From Noviherbaspirillum sedimenti (GTDB lineage Bacteria > Pseudomonadota > Gammaproteobacteria > Burkholderiales > Burkholderiaceae_D): DNA of 64,000 bases. Of this stretch, positions 9,293 to 16,997 are shown piece after piece. The notes below the pieces were generated by a model. That model worked only from the letters and a program-made list of their open reading frames with translations. It was not told where the DNA came from and did no database searches. A program made the translations under genes and the position numbers. The stretch's first letter is position 1, and each line of letters opens with the position of its first letter. The DNA lies in assembly GCF_003590835.1 (NCBI RefSeq), contig NZ_QYUQ01000002.1:1860001-1924000 (forward strand), in the 5' to 3' direction.

Positions 9293-9997
9293 CTAGAACT
9301 TGACGCGCGCCGTTAACTGGGCATTACGGGGAGCGCCGGGCAGATTCAGATTCGGCGAGGTACCGTGCCCGGATACGATGTATTTGCGATCCAGTAGGTT
9401 ATTGAGATTCAACTGGAGTTCAAACTTTTGAGCCTGATATCCCAGCATGGCATCGATGGTCGTATAGCCAGGCAGCGTGACGGTATTGCCGGGGTTCGCA
9501 AAGCGATCGGCGACATAGTTCACGCCGGCGCCGGCGCGATAACCATTCGCAAAGGTTTTGGTCAGCCAAAGGTTCGCGCTATGCCTGGGCGTAAGTGACG
9601 GCTGCTTGCTCTGCAACGGTTGTCCCGCATCTCTTGCAATCGATTCCGTTATCTTTGCGTCGAGATAAGCGTAGCCTGACCAAATCTTCCAGCCGCCTGT
9701 CAAGTCTCCGGCAAGAGTCAGTTCGAGGCCGTCGGTGCGTTGCACGCCGATTGGGATCAGCCGGTTCGTCGCAGGGTCGATCGATTTGATATTGCGTCGT
9801 TCAATCCGGAACAGCGATGCCGTTGAAGATACTTGTCCATTGAAGAAATCCAGCTTGGCGCCGATTTCGTGATTGGTCGTTTCTTCCGGCGCGATTTGCT
9901 CATTGTTTGCCGCCAATGGAAACGCTTCGGCCGACGGCTGAAATGACTTGCTGTAGGAGGCGTAATAAGACTGGTTCGACGACGGCTGATACACTAG
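9293..9997 (-). pseudogene. TonB-dependent siderophore receptor, C-terminal part, separated by an IS
   Basis: This is the last 234 codons of an outer-membrane receptor beta-barrel: from LVYQPSSNQSYYASYSKSF to the terminal strand ending LTARVKF with the C-terminal Phe typical of outer-membrane proteins. NNLLDRKY near the end is the usual late-barrel motif. It joins in frame with the N-terminal part at 11104-12510 once one copy of CTAG and the intervening element are removed, giving 703 residues in total. No other frameshift or stop was seen, so the disruption is recent. As it stands this fragment lacks a start and signal peptide and cannot make a receptor. Confidence 0.9.
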
Positions 9998-10009
9998 TGG
10001 ACTGTAACA
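9994..10009 (+). repeat. left terminal inverted repeat of the IS
   Basis: CTAGTGGACTGTAACA, identical over 16 bases to the reverse complement of 11088-11103. The repeats diverge right after this. Confidence 0.85.
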
Positions 10010-10029
10010 TTTAAAAACGAAGTATACTC

Positions 10030-11103
10030 ATGCTCATGGAGGGCATGATGATACTCACCAAAAGCGAACGCATGGAGCTCCAACAACAGGTCAGTGCGAG
10101 GAATGGACGGGCAGATACTGCACGTCGCGCCCGGCTGATTTTGCTGCTGGCCGATGGCCATACCTGGGCCGATATCCGCGCCAAGCTCGATTGCAGCGAC
10201 AGCTTCATTGATCTCTGGAGCAAGCGTTTTTCCGCAGACCGGCTTGCCGGACTGTTTTCGCGCCATGCCGGGCGGGAACGCTACAAGGTCACCGACCGCA
10301 TCGAGGCACGCGTCCTGGCCCGAACCACGAAACACAAACCGGCCGATGGTTCGACGCACTGGTCGACACGCAAGCTGGCTGCCGAACTGGGCGGGGGGAT
10401 TTCGCACATGGCGGTCGCGCGCATTTGGGCCAAGCATGGCATCAAGCCGCATCGCCTCGAGGGCTATCTCGCCTCCAACGATCCCGACTTTGAAACCAAG
10501 GCCGCCGATGTGATTGGCCTCTACATGAATCCGCCCCAGCACGCGGCCGTGTTTTGCGTGGACGAAAAAACTGCAATCCAGGCGCTGGATCGGAAAGACC
10601 CAGTGCTGCCGCTGTCGCCCGGACGCGCCGAACGCCATGGATTCGAATACTACCGGCACGGCACGCTGTCGTTGTATGCCGCCTTCAACACCAGGACTGG
10701 CGAGGTGCTGGGCAAGACCGCTGCGCGACACACCTCGGCTGAGTTCGTGGCCTTCCTCACAGACATCGTCGCCAATCAACCCAAGGGCAAAGAAATCCAC
10801 GTCATCGCCGACAATCTCTCCGCGCACAAAACCAAGCTCGTCGCGGCATTTCTGGAGGCGCATCCCACGGTGCATATGCATTTCACTCCTACGTATTCAT
10901 CCTGGCTGAATCAGGTCGAACTGTGGTTTGCAAAAATCGAACGCGACGTCATTGCGCGGGGCGTTTTCACATCGCTGACTGATCTCAAGAGAAAACTCAT
11001 GCGTTACATCCGTCACTACAACACCCAGCCAAAGCCAGTGAAGTGGAAGTACTTCGATCCAAGCAAGCGAATCACTCCCGAATCAATTGTTACAGTCCAC
11101 TAG
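10030..11103 (+). CDS. IS630-family transposase (DD35E)
   Basis: A 357-residue transposase with an N-terminal helix-turn-helix region (residues about 10-110) and an IS630/Tc1-type catalytic core. The acidic triad is visible as D178 in CVDEKT, D261 in ADNLSAHKT and E297 in SWLNQVELWF, spaced D-x82-D-x35-E. The reading frame has no damage, so the element may be active. A strong GGAGGG lies at 10038-10043, so ATG 10048 (MILTKSERMELQ) is a good alternative start. The stop codon TAG is part of the terminal CTAG, so the target sequence supplies or completes the stop, as described for IS870. Confidence 0.92.
   Translation: MLMEGMMILTKSERMELQQQVSARNGRADTARRARLILLLADGHTWADIRAKLDCSDSFIDLWSKRFSADRLAGLFSRHAGRERYKVTDRIEARVLARTTKHKPADGSTHWSTRKLAAELGGGISHMAVARIWAKHGIKPHRLEGYLASNDPDFETKAADVIGLYMNPPQHAAVFCVDEKTAIQALDRKDPVLPLSPGRAERHGFEYYRHGTLSLYAAFNTRTGEVLGKTAARHTSAEFVAFLTDIVANQPKGKEIHVIADNLSAHKTKLVAAFLEAHPTVHMHFTPTYSSWLNQVELWFAKIERDVIARGVFTSLTDLKRKLMRYIRHYNTQPKPVKWKYFDPSKRITPESIVTVH
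11088..11103 (-). repeat. right terminal inverted repeat of the IS
   Basis: Reverse complement of the left end; contains the transposase stop codon. Confidence 0.85.
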
Positions 11104-12510
11104 TCCGATGCGAGGGCTCCATTCCTTGTCGCTGCGCGACAGATTCCGTTGCCCTGCTCTTCTCTCCTTCGTCTCCTGTTCGAAGCGGTCGTAGCGGACA
11201 CCGGCCAGCGCCTTCCATCGATCCGATAGCGTTACCAGGTCCTGCACATACGCACTGCTGGTTTTCATGATGCCCAGATTGTCGACAAACGGCGCGGCCG
11301 TGGCGTTCAGTGCCACCACGGGCAGAACAGGATTGAAGAGCGAGACAGTTCCGGCATTGGCGCGCCGGCGGAACTGGTCTTTATCCTGCCTGCCGATTTC
11401 GATGCCATACAAAATCTGGTGCTCCATGCCGGCCAACTCAGCTTTCTGCGTCAGTTCGGTCTGATTGAAATAACCATCTTCTTCGCGTCGCGTATTGTTG
11501 TGCAGCAGTGTGGCGCTGCGGGCGGCTTCATTGACCGAATTGACAAAGGTGTCATTCCGGTTCAGCTTGTAATCATAGTGGCGGAAGGCATTGCGCACCG
11601 ATAGCTGGTTGCTGAAACGATGGTTCAGCGTAAACCCAACTGCGGTCATTCTCGCTTCGGAGGTATCCACCTCAGCCGCATTGGCGGCGCCATAATAGGT
11701 GCTGGTGGGCACGTCGACAGGCTTTCCGCGGTAGGCCGGAACGCCGAAGTCCGTTACACGGCGATCCGACAGGTACTCCGCCTGGAGCAAAAGGTTCGTG
11801 TCGGATCCCAGCTTGAGCAACAGGGACGGCGCCAGAGCTTCGCGATTGAGGAATTGCTTGTCCCGGTAACTGTCCGCGCGCTCGATGGCGCCGGTAACCC
11901 GGAATGCTACGCCGTTTTCGCTGAAATTGCGTGCCAGGTCGATTTCGCCGCGACGCTGATTCCAGCTTCCCACCTGGGCCGTGACTTCACTCTTGTCGAT
12001 GCCGGGTTTCTTGGTGATGCGGTTGATCAGGCCACCCGAAGAACCGCGACCGTATAGGACAGATGCCGGCCCCTTGATAACTTCTACTTGTTCGATGTTC
12101 GAAAGATCGCGAAAATACATTGCATCATCGCGTACCCCGTCGATAAACTGATCGCCGATCGCGTTAAAACCACGGATCGTTACCTCATCGCGCTGACCAT
12201 CGCCATGCGACATGCCGATTCCCGGCACGGATTTCAGCACATCCTGCATGGACGTTGCCCGCTGGTCACGTAGCAGCTGTTGCGGCACCACATTGACAGT
12301 CTGTGGAATATCGCGCAACGGTGCTTCAATTTTGGTTGCGGTGATCGCGGTCGGTGCGTTGTAGGTTGGCGCCAGCTCGCGCGTGCCACTTACCTTGACT
12401 TCGGGCAGGCCCGTTTCAGCTTGCGTTGCGCTCTGTGCAAACGCAGCGCTGGATAATTGTTGAACAGCCAGCGCGACTAGCAGTGCCAGTCGTGGTTCTT
12501 TGAATGCCAT
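11104..12510 (-). pseudogene. TonB-dependent siderophore receptor (Fiu/FhuA type), N-terminal part, broken by the IS
   Basis: The first 469 codons of the receptor: signal peptide ending ...SSAAFA near residue 25, a TonB-box-like segment LPEVKVSGTR, the plug domain (about 50-165, with VTIRGFNAIGDQFIDGVRDD and VEVIKGPASVLYGRGSSGG) and the first barrel strands. The plug wording is closest to Fiu/catecholate-type receptors (COG4774), but ligand prediction from this is unsafe. A GGAG lies five bases before the ATG. Reading runs into the IS, adding five foreign residues (VDCNN) before a stop. The gene is downstream of hemP and a small unknown gene, all pointing away from a Fur box, and is divergent to the siderophore operon it would be expected to serve. 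Confidence 0.9.
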
Positions 12511-12518
12511 GATGCTCC

Positions 12519-12534
12519 ATTTATATATATAAAT
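12519..12534. repeat. 16-bp AT palindrome just upstream of the receptor gene
   Basis: ATTTATATATATAAAT is a perfect palindrome ending right before the GGAG ribosome binding site of the receptor. It may be part of a promoter or form a weak mRNA hairpin. The rest of the 182-base gap up to 12692 shows nothing recognisable. Confidence 0.3.
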
Positions 12535-12692
12535 TCGCTGGCTGGCTATTGCGTCAAAAAGACCTTGGCTGGCTGTCGAATACCAATGAAAAATTTAATT
12601 AGTTATCAATCGCATAGGTTAACGTGAAATTGTACAACGACAATTCGCCAGAGGCTGAATATATGTTGCGTGTCAGCCATGCGCTTGTTCCG

Positions 12693-13037
12693 TTAAGTTT
12701 GTGCATGGACTGCACACTCACTTGACCGCGCACTTGCGACGAGTCGCAAAAGGGGATTGCGCCTATCCGGCTGAGGCATCGCCCGCTCAACAACGGTGGC
12801 CCATTGTTCCGACAATTGCTGGCAGGTGGCGCGCAATACCGGCGCCAGTTCAGGCAACTCGGCGAGCGCCTTCATATGGCGCTCGATGACAGACGCCAGC
12901 TTGATGCAAGTGCCGCTCTCGCTGGTGTTTGCGGTGTAATGCGACATCAGGTGTAAAGCTGCGGAAATGAGTAGTTCGGGCTGAGAAGGTGTGCAATTTG
13001 GTTCAAGAAACGCAGGATTGATTCCATCGATGGCCAT
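12693..13037 (-). CDS. small protein of unknown function between hemP and the receptor
   Basis: A 114-residue soluble protein beginning MAIDGINPAFLEPNC and ending SSECAVHAQT. The start at 13037 is chosen for its AAAGGAGC ribosome binding site; a longer start at 13088 has none. The middle (residues about 25-85) is predicted mostly helical, with His and Cys residues but no recognisable motif. It lies in the same direction as hemP and the siderophore receptor and would be Fur-regulated with them. I do not recognise the family. A role in receptor function or iron handling is suggested only by position. Confidence 0.6.
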   Translation of the reverse strand: MAIDGINPAFLEPNCTPSQPELLISAALHLMSHYTANTSESGTCIKLASVIERHMKALAELPELAPVLRATCQQLSEQWATVVERAMPQPDRRNPLLRLVASARSSECAVHAQT

Positions 13038-13159
13038 GCAAAGCTCCTTTTGTTCGGTCAGATGGGGGCTGGCTACCGCGAAGAGCACGATGCGGCGGTT
13101 GGCTGGCGAGATTTCGACGGACTTGTTATGCCGTCTTGGACTGCATACTTTTGGTCAAT

Positions 13160-13360
13160 CTAGGCTGTCAGGATCAGCTTGTTGAGTTGCGTGAGGCGCA
13201 ACCGGGAAATCCGGCCTTCATGATCAATTTCCACTTCTTTTGTTTGCTGAAAAAAATCCTTGCTTTTGATGCGTTTCGCTGTGTCTTTCACCGGAGCAGG
13301 AAGGGATGTAGCCGTTTCGCAATTTTTTGCTGCAGCCTTGTTTCTTTCAGGTTGATGCAT
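13160..13360 (-). CDS. hemP: HemP/HmuP-family hemin uptake protein
   Basis: A 66-residue protein whose C-terminal half, VEIDHEGRISRLRLTQLNKL, has the HemP signature (I-x-H-x-G-x-x-Y/S-x-LR-LT-x-x-KLIL). The N-terminal half is a variable, basic tail. HemP/HmuP is a small regulator; in Bradyrhizobium HmuP works with Irr as an activator of the haem receptor gene. Here it sits right behind a Fur box and upstream of a siderophore-type receptor rather than a haem receptor with hmuTUV, so its target may be the receptor operon. Confidence 0.8.
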   Translation of the reverse strand: MHQPERNKAAAKNCETATSLPAPVKDTAKRIKSKDFFQQTKEVEIDHEGRISRLRLTQLNKLILTA

Positions 13361-13374
13361 TTTTGCCCCACTAT

Positions 13375-13393
13375 ATGAATGAGAATCATTATC
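13375..13393. promoter_or_regulatory. Fur box in front of hemP
   Basis: ATGAATGAGAATCATTATC matches 15 of 19 positions of the Fur consensus GATAATGATAATCATTATC. It lies 15 bases upstream of the hemP start and should repress hemP, the small gene and the receptor when iron is plentiful. Confidence 0.8.
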
Positions 13394-13481
13394 GTTTATT
13401 GGATTTTTGCTGATCTGATCGACTATTGCAAGAAATTTTTAGGTGCAGGCAGGGGCGTCCACCATTCATTTGAAATTTGTT

Positions 13482-13500
13482 GCGAATGATTCTCATTTCG
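13482..13500. promoter_or_regulatory. Fur box for the siderophore operon
   Basis: Read on the minus strand this is CGAAATGAGAATCATTCGC, 13 of 19 matches to the Fur consensus with the core AATGAGAATCATT intact. It is about 90 bases from the hemP box and faces the siderophore operon, giving a divergent iron-regulated promoter region. Confidence 0.75.
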
Positions 13501-13950
13501 GATATTATCTGCCACATGCTGGTTACGTAGCGACTTTTGCGTACCCAGCGTACGGTCGTATAGACGTAACCGTCATCCCGCAACAGCCAGCCACCAAATC
13601 CCGTTCTCCGGGAAAGGCAGCCCGCTTCATGTCGTATGCGGCTTCCAATCAGGAGAATTCAATGAAAATCCGTAGCTGCCGGACAGAATGTATCGCCGTC
13701 CCGTTAACCATCGCATCTTGCGTAACTTCCGATCCGGGCTCCACTTGTATCGAGTGCGCCGGCCCGGATTCGACCTGCCGCCAGGTACGATCGTCGTCCG
13801 GTTAGCAGATCTCGCCTGACAAATATCCCACTTGACGGTCGCGCATGCCGCGCCCGTTCTTGACAACGCATTCCGCTTGCCTACCGGAGCTCAAGCTTCA
13901 TCGGGTGCGGCCATACCTTTGACATTGCAAACCGATTTTCAAGGAGAATC
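13501..13950 (+). other. 450-base leader without a recognised gene; one small ORF with a ribosome binding site
   Basis: Between the Fur box and the first siderophore gene there is no recognisable gene. ATG 13662 follows AGGAGAATTCA and opens 47 codons (MKIRSCRTECIAVPLTIASC...) to 13805. Further on, 13834-13952 is open in a frame that reads LTVAHAAPVLDNAFRLPTGA and ends across the next start codon. These pieces look like a small leader gene or the remains of a decayed one. The true first gene starts at 13951 behind AAGGAGAATC. Confidence 0.35.
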
Positions 13951-15159
13951 ATGAAAGAACTTATCATTCTGGCCCACGTGCCTACCGATGCCATCAATGC
14001 TGGCTTTATCCCGGCGGCGCAGCGCCTCGGCTTGTCGGTCGTATTGTTGACTGATCATGCAGAAGCCCATCAGCAGCATTTCGGTCAAGCTCGATTGGCA
14101 ACTTATCCTGACGAGATCATTGCCTGTGACGTGTTCAATCCGCTGGCGGTCATCGGCGCGCTCACCTGCCGCTCGCAAGCGCCGGCGGCAATTTTCTCCA
14201 ATAGCGACCACCTGCAAGCCAGCACGGCTATCGTGGCGGATTATTTCGGCTTGCCCCGCAAGGACTGGCATGTCGCCTATCGTGCCAAAAACAAGGCGGA
14301 AATGCGCGCCAGCTTGCAAAACCGCGGGCTGGATATGCTGTGGCATGCCGTAGTCTGTGACAAGGCGGGACTGGCGCAAGCAACGAAGGGGATGCCGTTT
14401 CCATGCATCGTCAAGCCGCGCGAAGGCGTCGCCAGCCAGCAGGTTACGCTGAGCCATGAACGCGCCGAACTGGAGGCGCAATGCGAAGCCGTCTGGTCCG
14501 AGCAACCGGGACTGCCGCTACTGCTGGAAGAATATATCGAAGGCCCGCTTTATACGCTGGAAACGCTGGGCGACGGCAAACGACTTCACGTGCTCGGCGG
14601 CTTTCAGGTGAAGCTGTCGCCGCCGCCGTACTTCGTCGAACTGGAGGCGAAATGGGGGACAGGCTTGACCGCCGCGCAGGAAGCACAAGTGGTCGACATA
14701 ATCCGCCGCTTCGGCGTCGGTTTCGGCGCATGCCATACCGAATTCGTGATGACGGACAAAGGGCCGCGCCTGATCGAAATCAATTACCGCAATATTGGCG
14801 ATTACCGCGAATTTCTGCTGCAGGATACGCTCGCCATTCCCTTGTTTGAAATCGTGCTGCGGCTCTACCTGGGCGAGCCAATGCCGCAGCTCGAACTTGC
14901 GCAAAATGCCGCGTTGATCCGCTACTTCACCGCGCCGTCGGCGGGGTGCCTGACCGAGGCGCCGGGTGCGTTCGTCAATCAAACAGATGGACAACTGTTC
15001 TCTTATAAGCCGCTACGCTCGATCGGCGAATTCATAAGCCTGACAAATTCAAACAAGGATTACCTAGGCGTGCTGCGCGCCACCGGGCCCGACGCGCAGC
15101 GCCTCGGTGCGGAGGTGGAGCGGATCGGCCGGTCCCTGGCATGGAGGATCGCCGCATGA
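13951..15159 (+). CDS. pvsA: ATP-grasp ligase of siderophore synthesis (PvsA-like)
   Basis: A 402-residue ATP-grasp enzyme. The N-terminal domain is followed by the ATP-grasp fold, with CIVKPREGVASQQV near residue 151 (lysine of the nucleotide site), LLEEYIEGPLYTLE near 190, and the Mg-binding RLIEINYRNIGDYREF near 272. In vibrioferrin biosynthesis PvsA is the ATP-grasp member of the assembly line and makes an amide between small acid/amine units; the substrate here is inferred, not shown. The ribosome binding site AAGGAGA is strong. It is first of six overlapping plus-strand genes in the order ATP-grasp, NIS synthetase, MFS, NIS synthetase, PLP decarboxylase, aldolase, which matches pvsABCDE of Vibrio parahaemolyticus. 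Confidence 0.75.
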   Translation: MKELIILAHVPTDAINAGFIPAAQRLGLSVVLLTDHAEAHQQHFGQARLATYPDEIIACDVFNPLAVIGALTCRSQAPAAIFSNSDHLQASTAIVADYFGLPRKDWHVAYRAKNKAEMRASLQNRGLDMLWHAVVCDKAGLAQATKGMPFPCIVKPREGVASQQVTLSHERAELEAQCEAVWSEQPGLPLLLEEYIEGPLYTLETLGDGKRLHVLGGFQVKLSPPPYFVELEAKWGTGLTAAQEAQVVDIIRRFGVGFGACHTEFVMTDKGPRLIEINYRNIGDYREFLLQDTLAIPLFEIVLRLYLGEPMPQLELAQNAALIRYFTAPSAGCLTEAPGAFVNQTDGQLFSYKPLRSIGEFISLTNSNKDYLGVLRATGPDAQRLGAEVERIGRSLAWRIAA

Positions 15160-16997
15160 ATGCGATTACGCTTGAAACAGCGCCGGACCAGGAAGTCCAA
15201 TTGGTGCACGCAGAACATGCGCAATATATTCGCCGGCGCGTGCTGGATGCGCTGTTGCGCGAAGACGTGCGCGCGTGCGTGAGCCAGGCTGAACTGGTGT
15301 CGCCTGCCGCCTCGCCAGCCGGCTTGCCCAAGCTTGAATCCAGCGCTTGCGCCTGGCTCAAGGTGTCGCACTTCGGTAACGGCGTGCTCTGGATCCCGGT
15401 GAACGAGGCTACGTTCATGCAAGACTGGCGCGGCGCCGACTTGCCGCTGCTGTGGCAGGAAGGTGGGCAGGTCAAGGAGTTGTATGCGGTGGCGGATATC
15501 ATTGCCTGCTTCGCGCATGGTCTGGACGCAGGCGCAGCGTCGCTGTTCAACGCCTTCATCGAGGAATGCGAGGTTGCGCTGTCGCACCGCGCGATGAGCG
15601 AAGCCGAGCGCGAACGCTGGTTTTCGGAATTGCGGACGGCCGGGCCGGTTAGCGAGCCATCGGCGTGGCATGGCCGCCTGCAGTACTACGACAGGCTCGG
15701 CGCATTCCTTGACCATCCGTTGTATCCGACCGCGCGCGCCAAGCTCGGCTTTGACGAAGCAGCGCTCGCCACGTACGGACCTGAATTCCAGCGCAGCTTC
15801 CAGTTGCGCTGGCTGGCCGTGCCGCTTGCGTTGTACCATCCCAGCATCGCCGGCGAGCAGGGCTGGCCATCGCTGTGGCCGGGTTTCGAAGACGTCGGCC
15901 TGCCGGCCGCGATGGCGCAAACACATGCGCTGGTTCCGGTGCACCCTTTCGTCTGGGAGCGCCAGCTTGACGCTTTCCTGCGCGAGCATGGATTGGCGGA
16001 GCAGGTAACCCATGCGCCACGGGCTTGTCTCACGGTGGCGCCGACGTTGTCGGTGCGCACCGTGGTATTGCTGGACGCACCCGAGTGGCATCTGAAACTG
16101 CCGCTGACGATACGTACACTCGGGGCGAAGAACATTCGCACCATCAAGCCGAGTACGATCCTCGACGGCCACAGCATCCAGAGCACGCTTGGCGCGATTG
16201 CCGCACGCGAGCCATCGATCGCCGGACGGTTATTGCTGACGGAAGAACAATGCGGTGCGCATGTCGACAACCGCATGTTCCTCGGCTATATCCTGCGGCG
16301 TTATCCAGTGGAGGCGTTGTGCGACAGTACTTTGATTCCCGTGGCGTCGCTGATGGCACAGGCACCGTCCGGCAAGCTGGCGATGGAGGACATAGCGGCC
16401 CGCTACTATGGCAGCGACGTCGAGAAGTTCTTCAACGATTATCTGGACCTGACGCTGCGCCTGCACCTGCTGCTCTGGCTGCGTTACGGCATCGCGCTGG
16501 AATCCAATCAGCAAAACTCGGTCGTCGTCGTCAGCCACAGCGAGCCGCGGTTGCGCCTCCTGCTCAAGGACAACGACGCGGCGCGCATCCATTTAGATGA
16601 TCTCAGGCAGCGCTGGCCGAATCTGGCGTCGCATCTCGCGGAATTGCAAGATCAGCGCCTGGCAGTAACCGAGCCGCTGCCGCTGGCGCAGATGTTTACG
16701 ACAATCACGCTGCAGTTGAATATTGCAGTCCTGGTCGAGCGCATCGCATCCATCCTCGGCCGGTCGACCGCAACGCTGTATGCCGGTGTCCGGCGGCGGA
16801 TCGAATCCGTGCTGGCAGAACTGGCCGGCGCGGGCGAGAACACCGCACTGGCGCGCCGCGTGCTGCTTGAAGACGATCGTCTGTATATCAAGTATCTGCT
16901 GATCGCTGCCACCCTGGCGGAAAAGAGCGAGACCGGCGCCGCCGACGTCAACAAGTTTTATGGCCGCAGTGCGCCCAACTTCCTGAGGCCGGCATGA
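15156..16997 (+). CDS. pvsB: IucA/IucC-family NIS siderophore synthetase (PvsB-like)
   Basis: A 613-residue NRPS-independent siderophore synthetase. Such enzymes adenylate a carboxylate (citrate or a citryl intermediate) and condense it with an amine or alcohol. Seen here are VPVHPFVWERQLDAFLREHG near residue 260, a nucleotide-binding segment TLGAKNIRTIKPSTILDGHS near 320, and the C-terminal ESNQQNSVVVV region near 448 typical of the IucA/IucC and FhuF-like parts. Start 15156 overlaps the pvsA stop (ATGA) behind GGAGG at 15143-15147; the ATG at 15141 is less likely. Which substrate it takes cannot be read from the sequence. Confidence 0.85.
   Translation: MNAITLETAPDQEVQLVHAEHAQYIRRRVLDALLREDVRACVSQAELVSPAASPAGLPKLESSACAWLKVSHFGNGVLWIPVNEATFMQDWRGADLPLLWQEGGQVKELYAVADIIACFAHGLDAGAASLFNAFIEECEVALSHRAMSEAERERWFSELRTAGPVSEPSAWHGRLQYYDRLGAFLDHPLYPTARAKLGFDEAALATYGPEFQRSFQLRWLAVPLALYHPSIAGEQGWPSLWPGFEDVGLPAAMAQTHALVPVHPFVWERQLDAFLREHGLAEQVTHAPRACLTVAPTLSVRTVVLLDAPEWHLKLPLTIRTLGAKNIRTIKPSTILDGHSIQSTLGAIAAREPSIAGRLLLTEEQCGAHVDNRMFLGYILRRYPVEALCDSTLIPVASLMAQAPSGKLAMEDIAARYYGSDVEKFFNDYLDLTLRLHLLLWLRYGIALESNQQNSVVVVSHSEPRLRLLLKDNDAARIHLDDLRQRWPNLASHLAELQDQRLAVTEPLPLAQMFTTITLQLNIAVLVERIASILGRSTATLYAGVRRRIESVLAELAGAGENTALARRVLLEDDRLYIKYLLIAATLAEKSETGAADVNKFYGRSAPNFLRPA

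Larger units (their letters stand above)
9994..11103 (+). mobile_element. IS630-family insertion sequence (IS870-like CTAG target), about 1.1 kb
   Basis: The element is bounded by 16-bp perfect inverted repeats starting CTAGTGGACTGT (9994-10009 and 11088-11103) and carries one transposase gene nearly filling it. IS630 elements target TA; here CTAG is present at both ends, as for the IS870 group. Because CTAG is palindromic, the exact border (TA or CTAG duplication) cannot be decided from this copy alone. It interrupts the siderophore receptor within codons reading ...G-L-V-Y... and its removal restores the frame. Confidence 0.9.

Noticed and set aside
12599..12793. 64-codon minus-strand ORF at the end of the small unknown gene
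   Set aside because: Overlaps the better supported gene in another frame and lacks a ribosome binding site.
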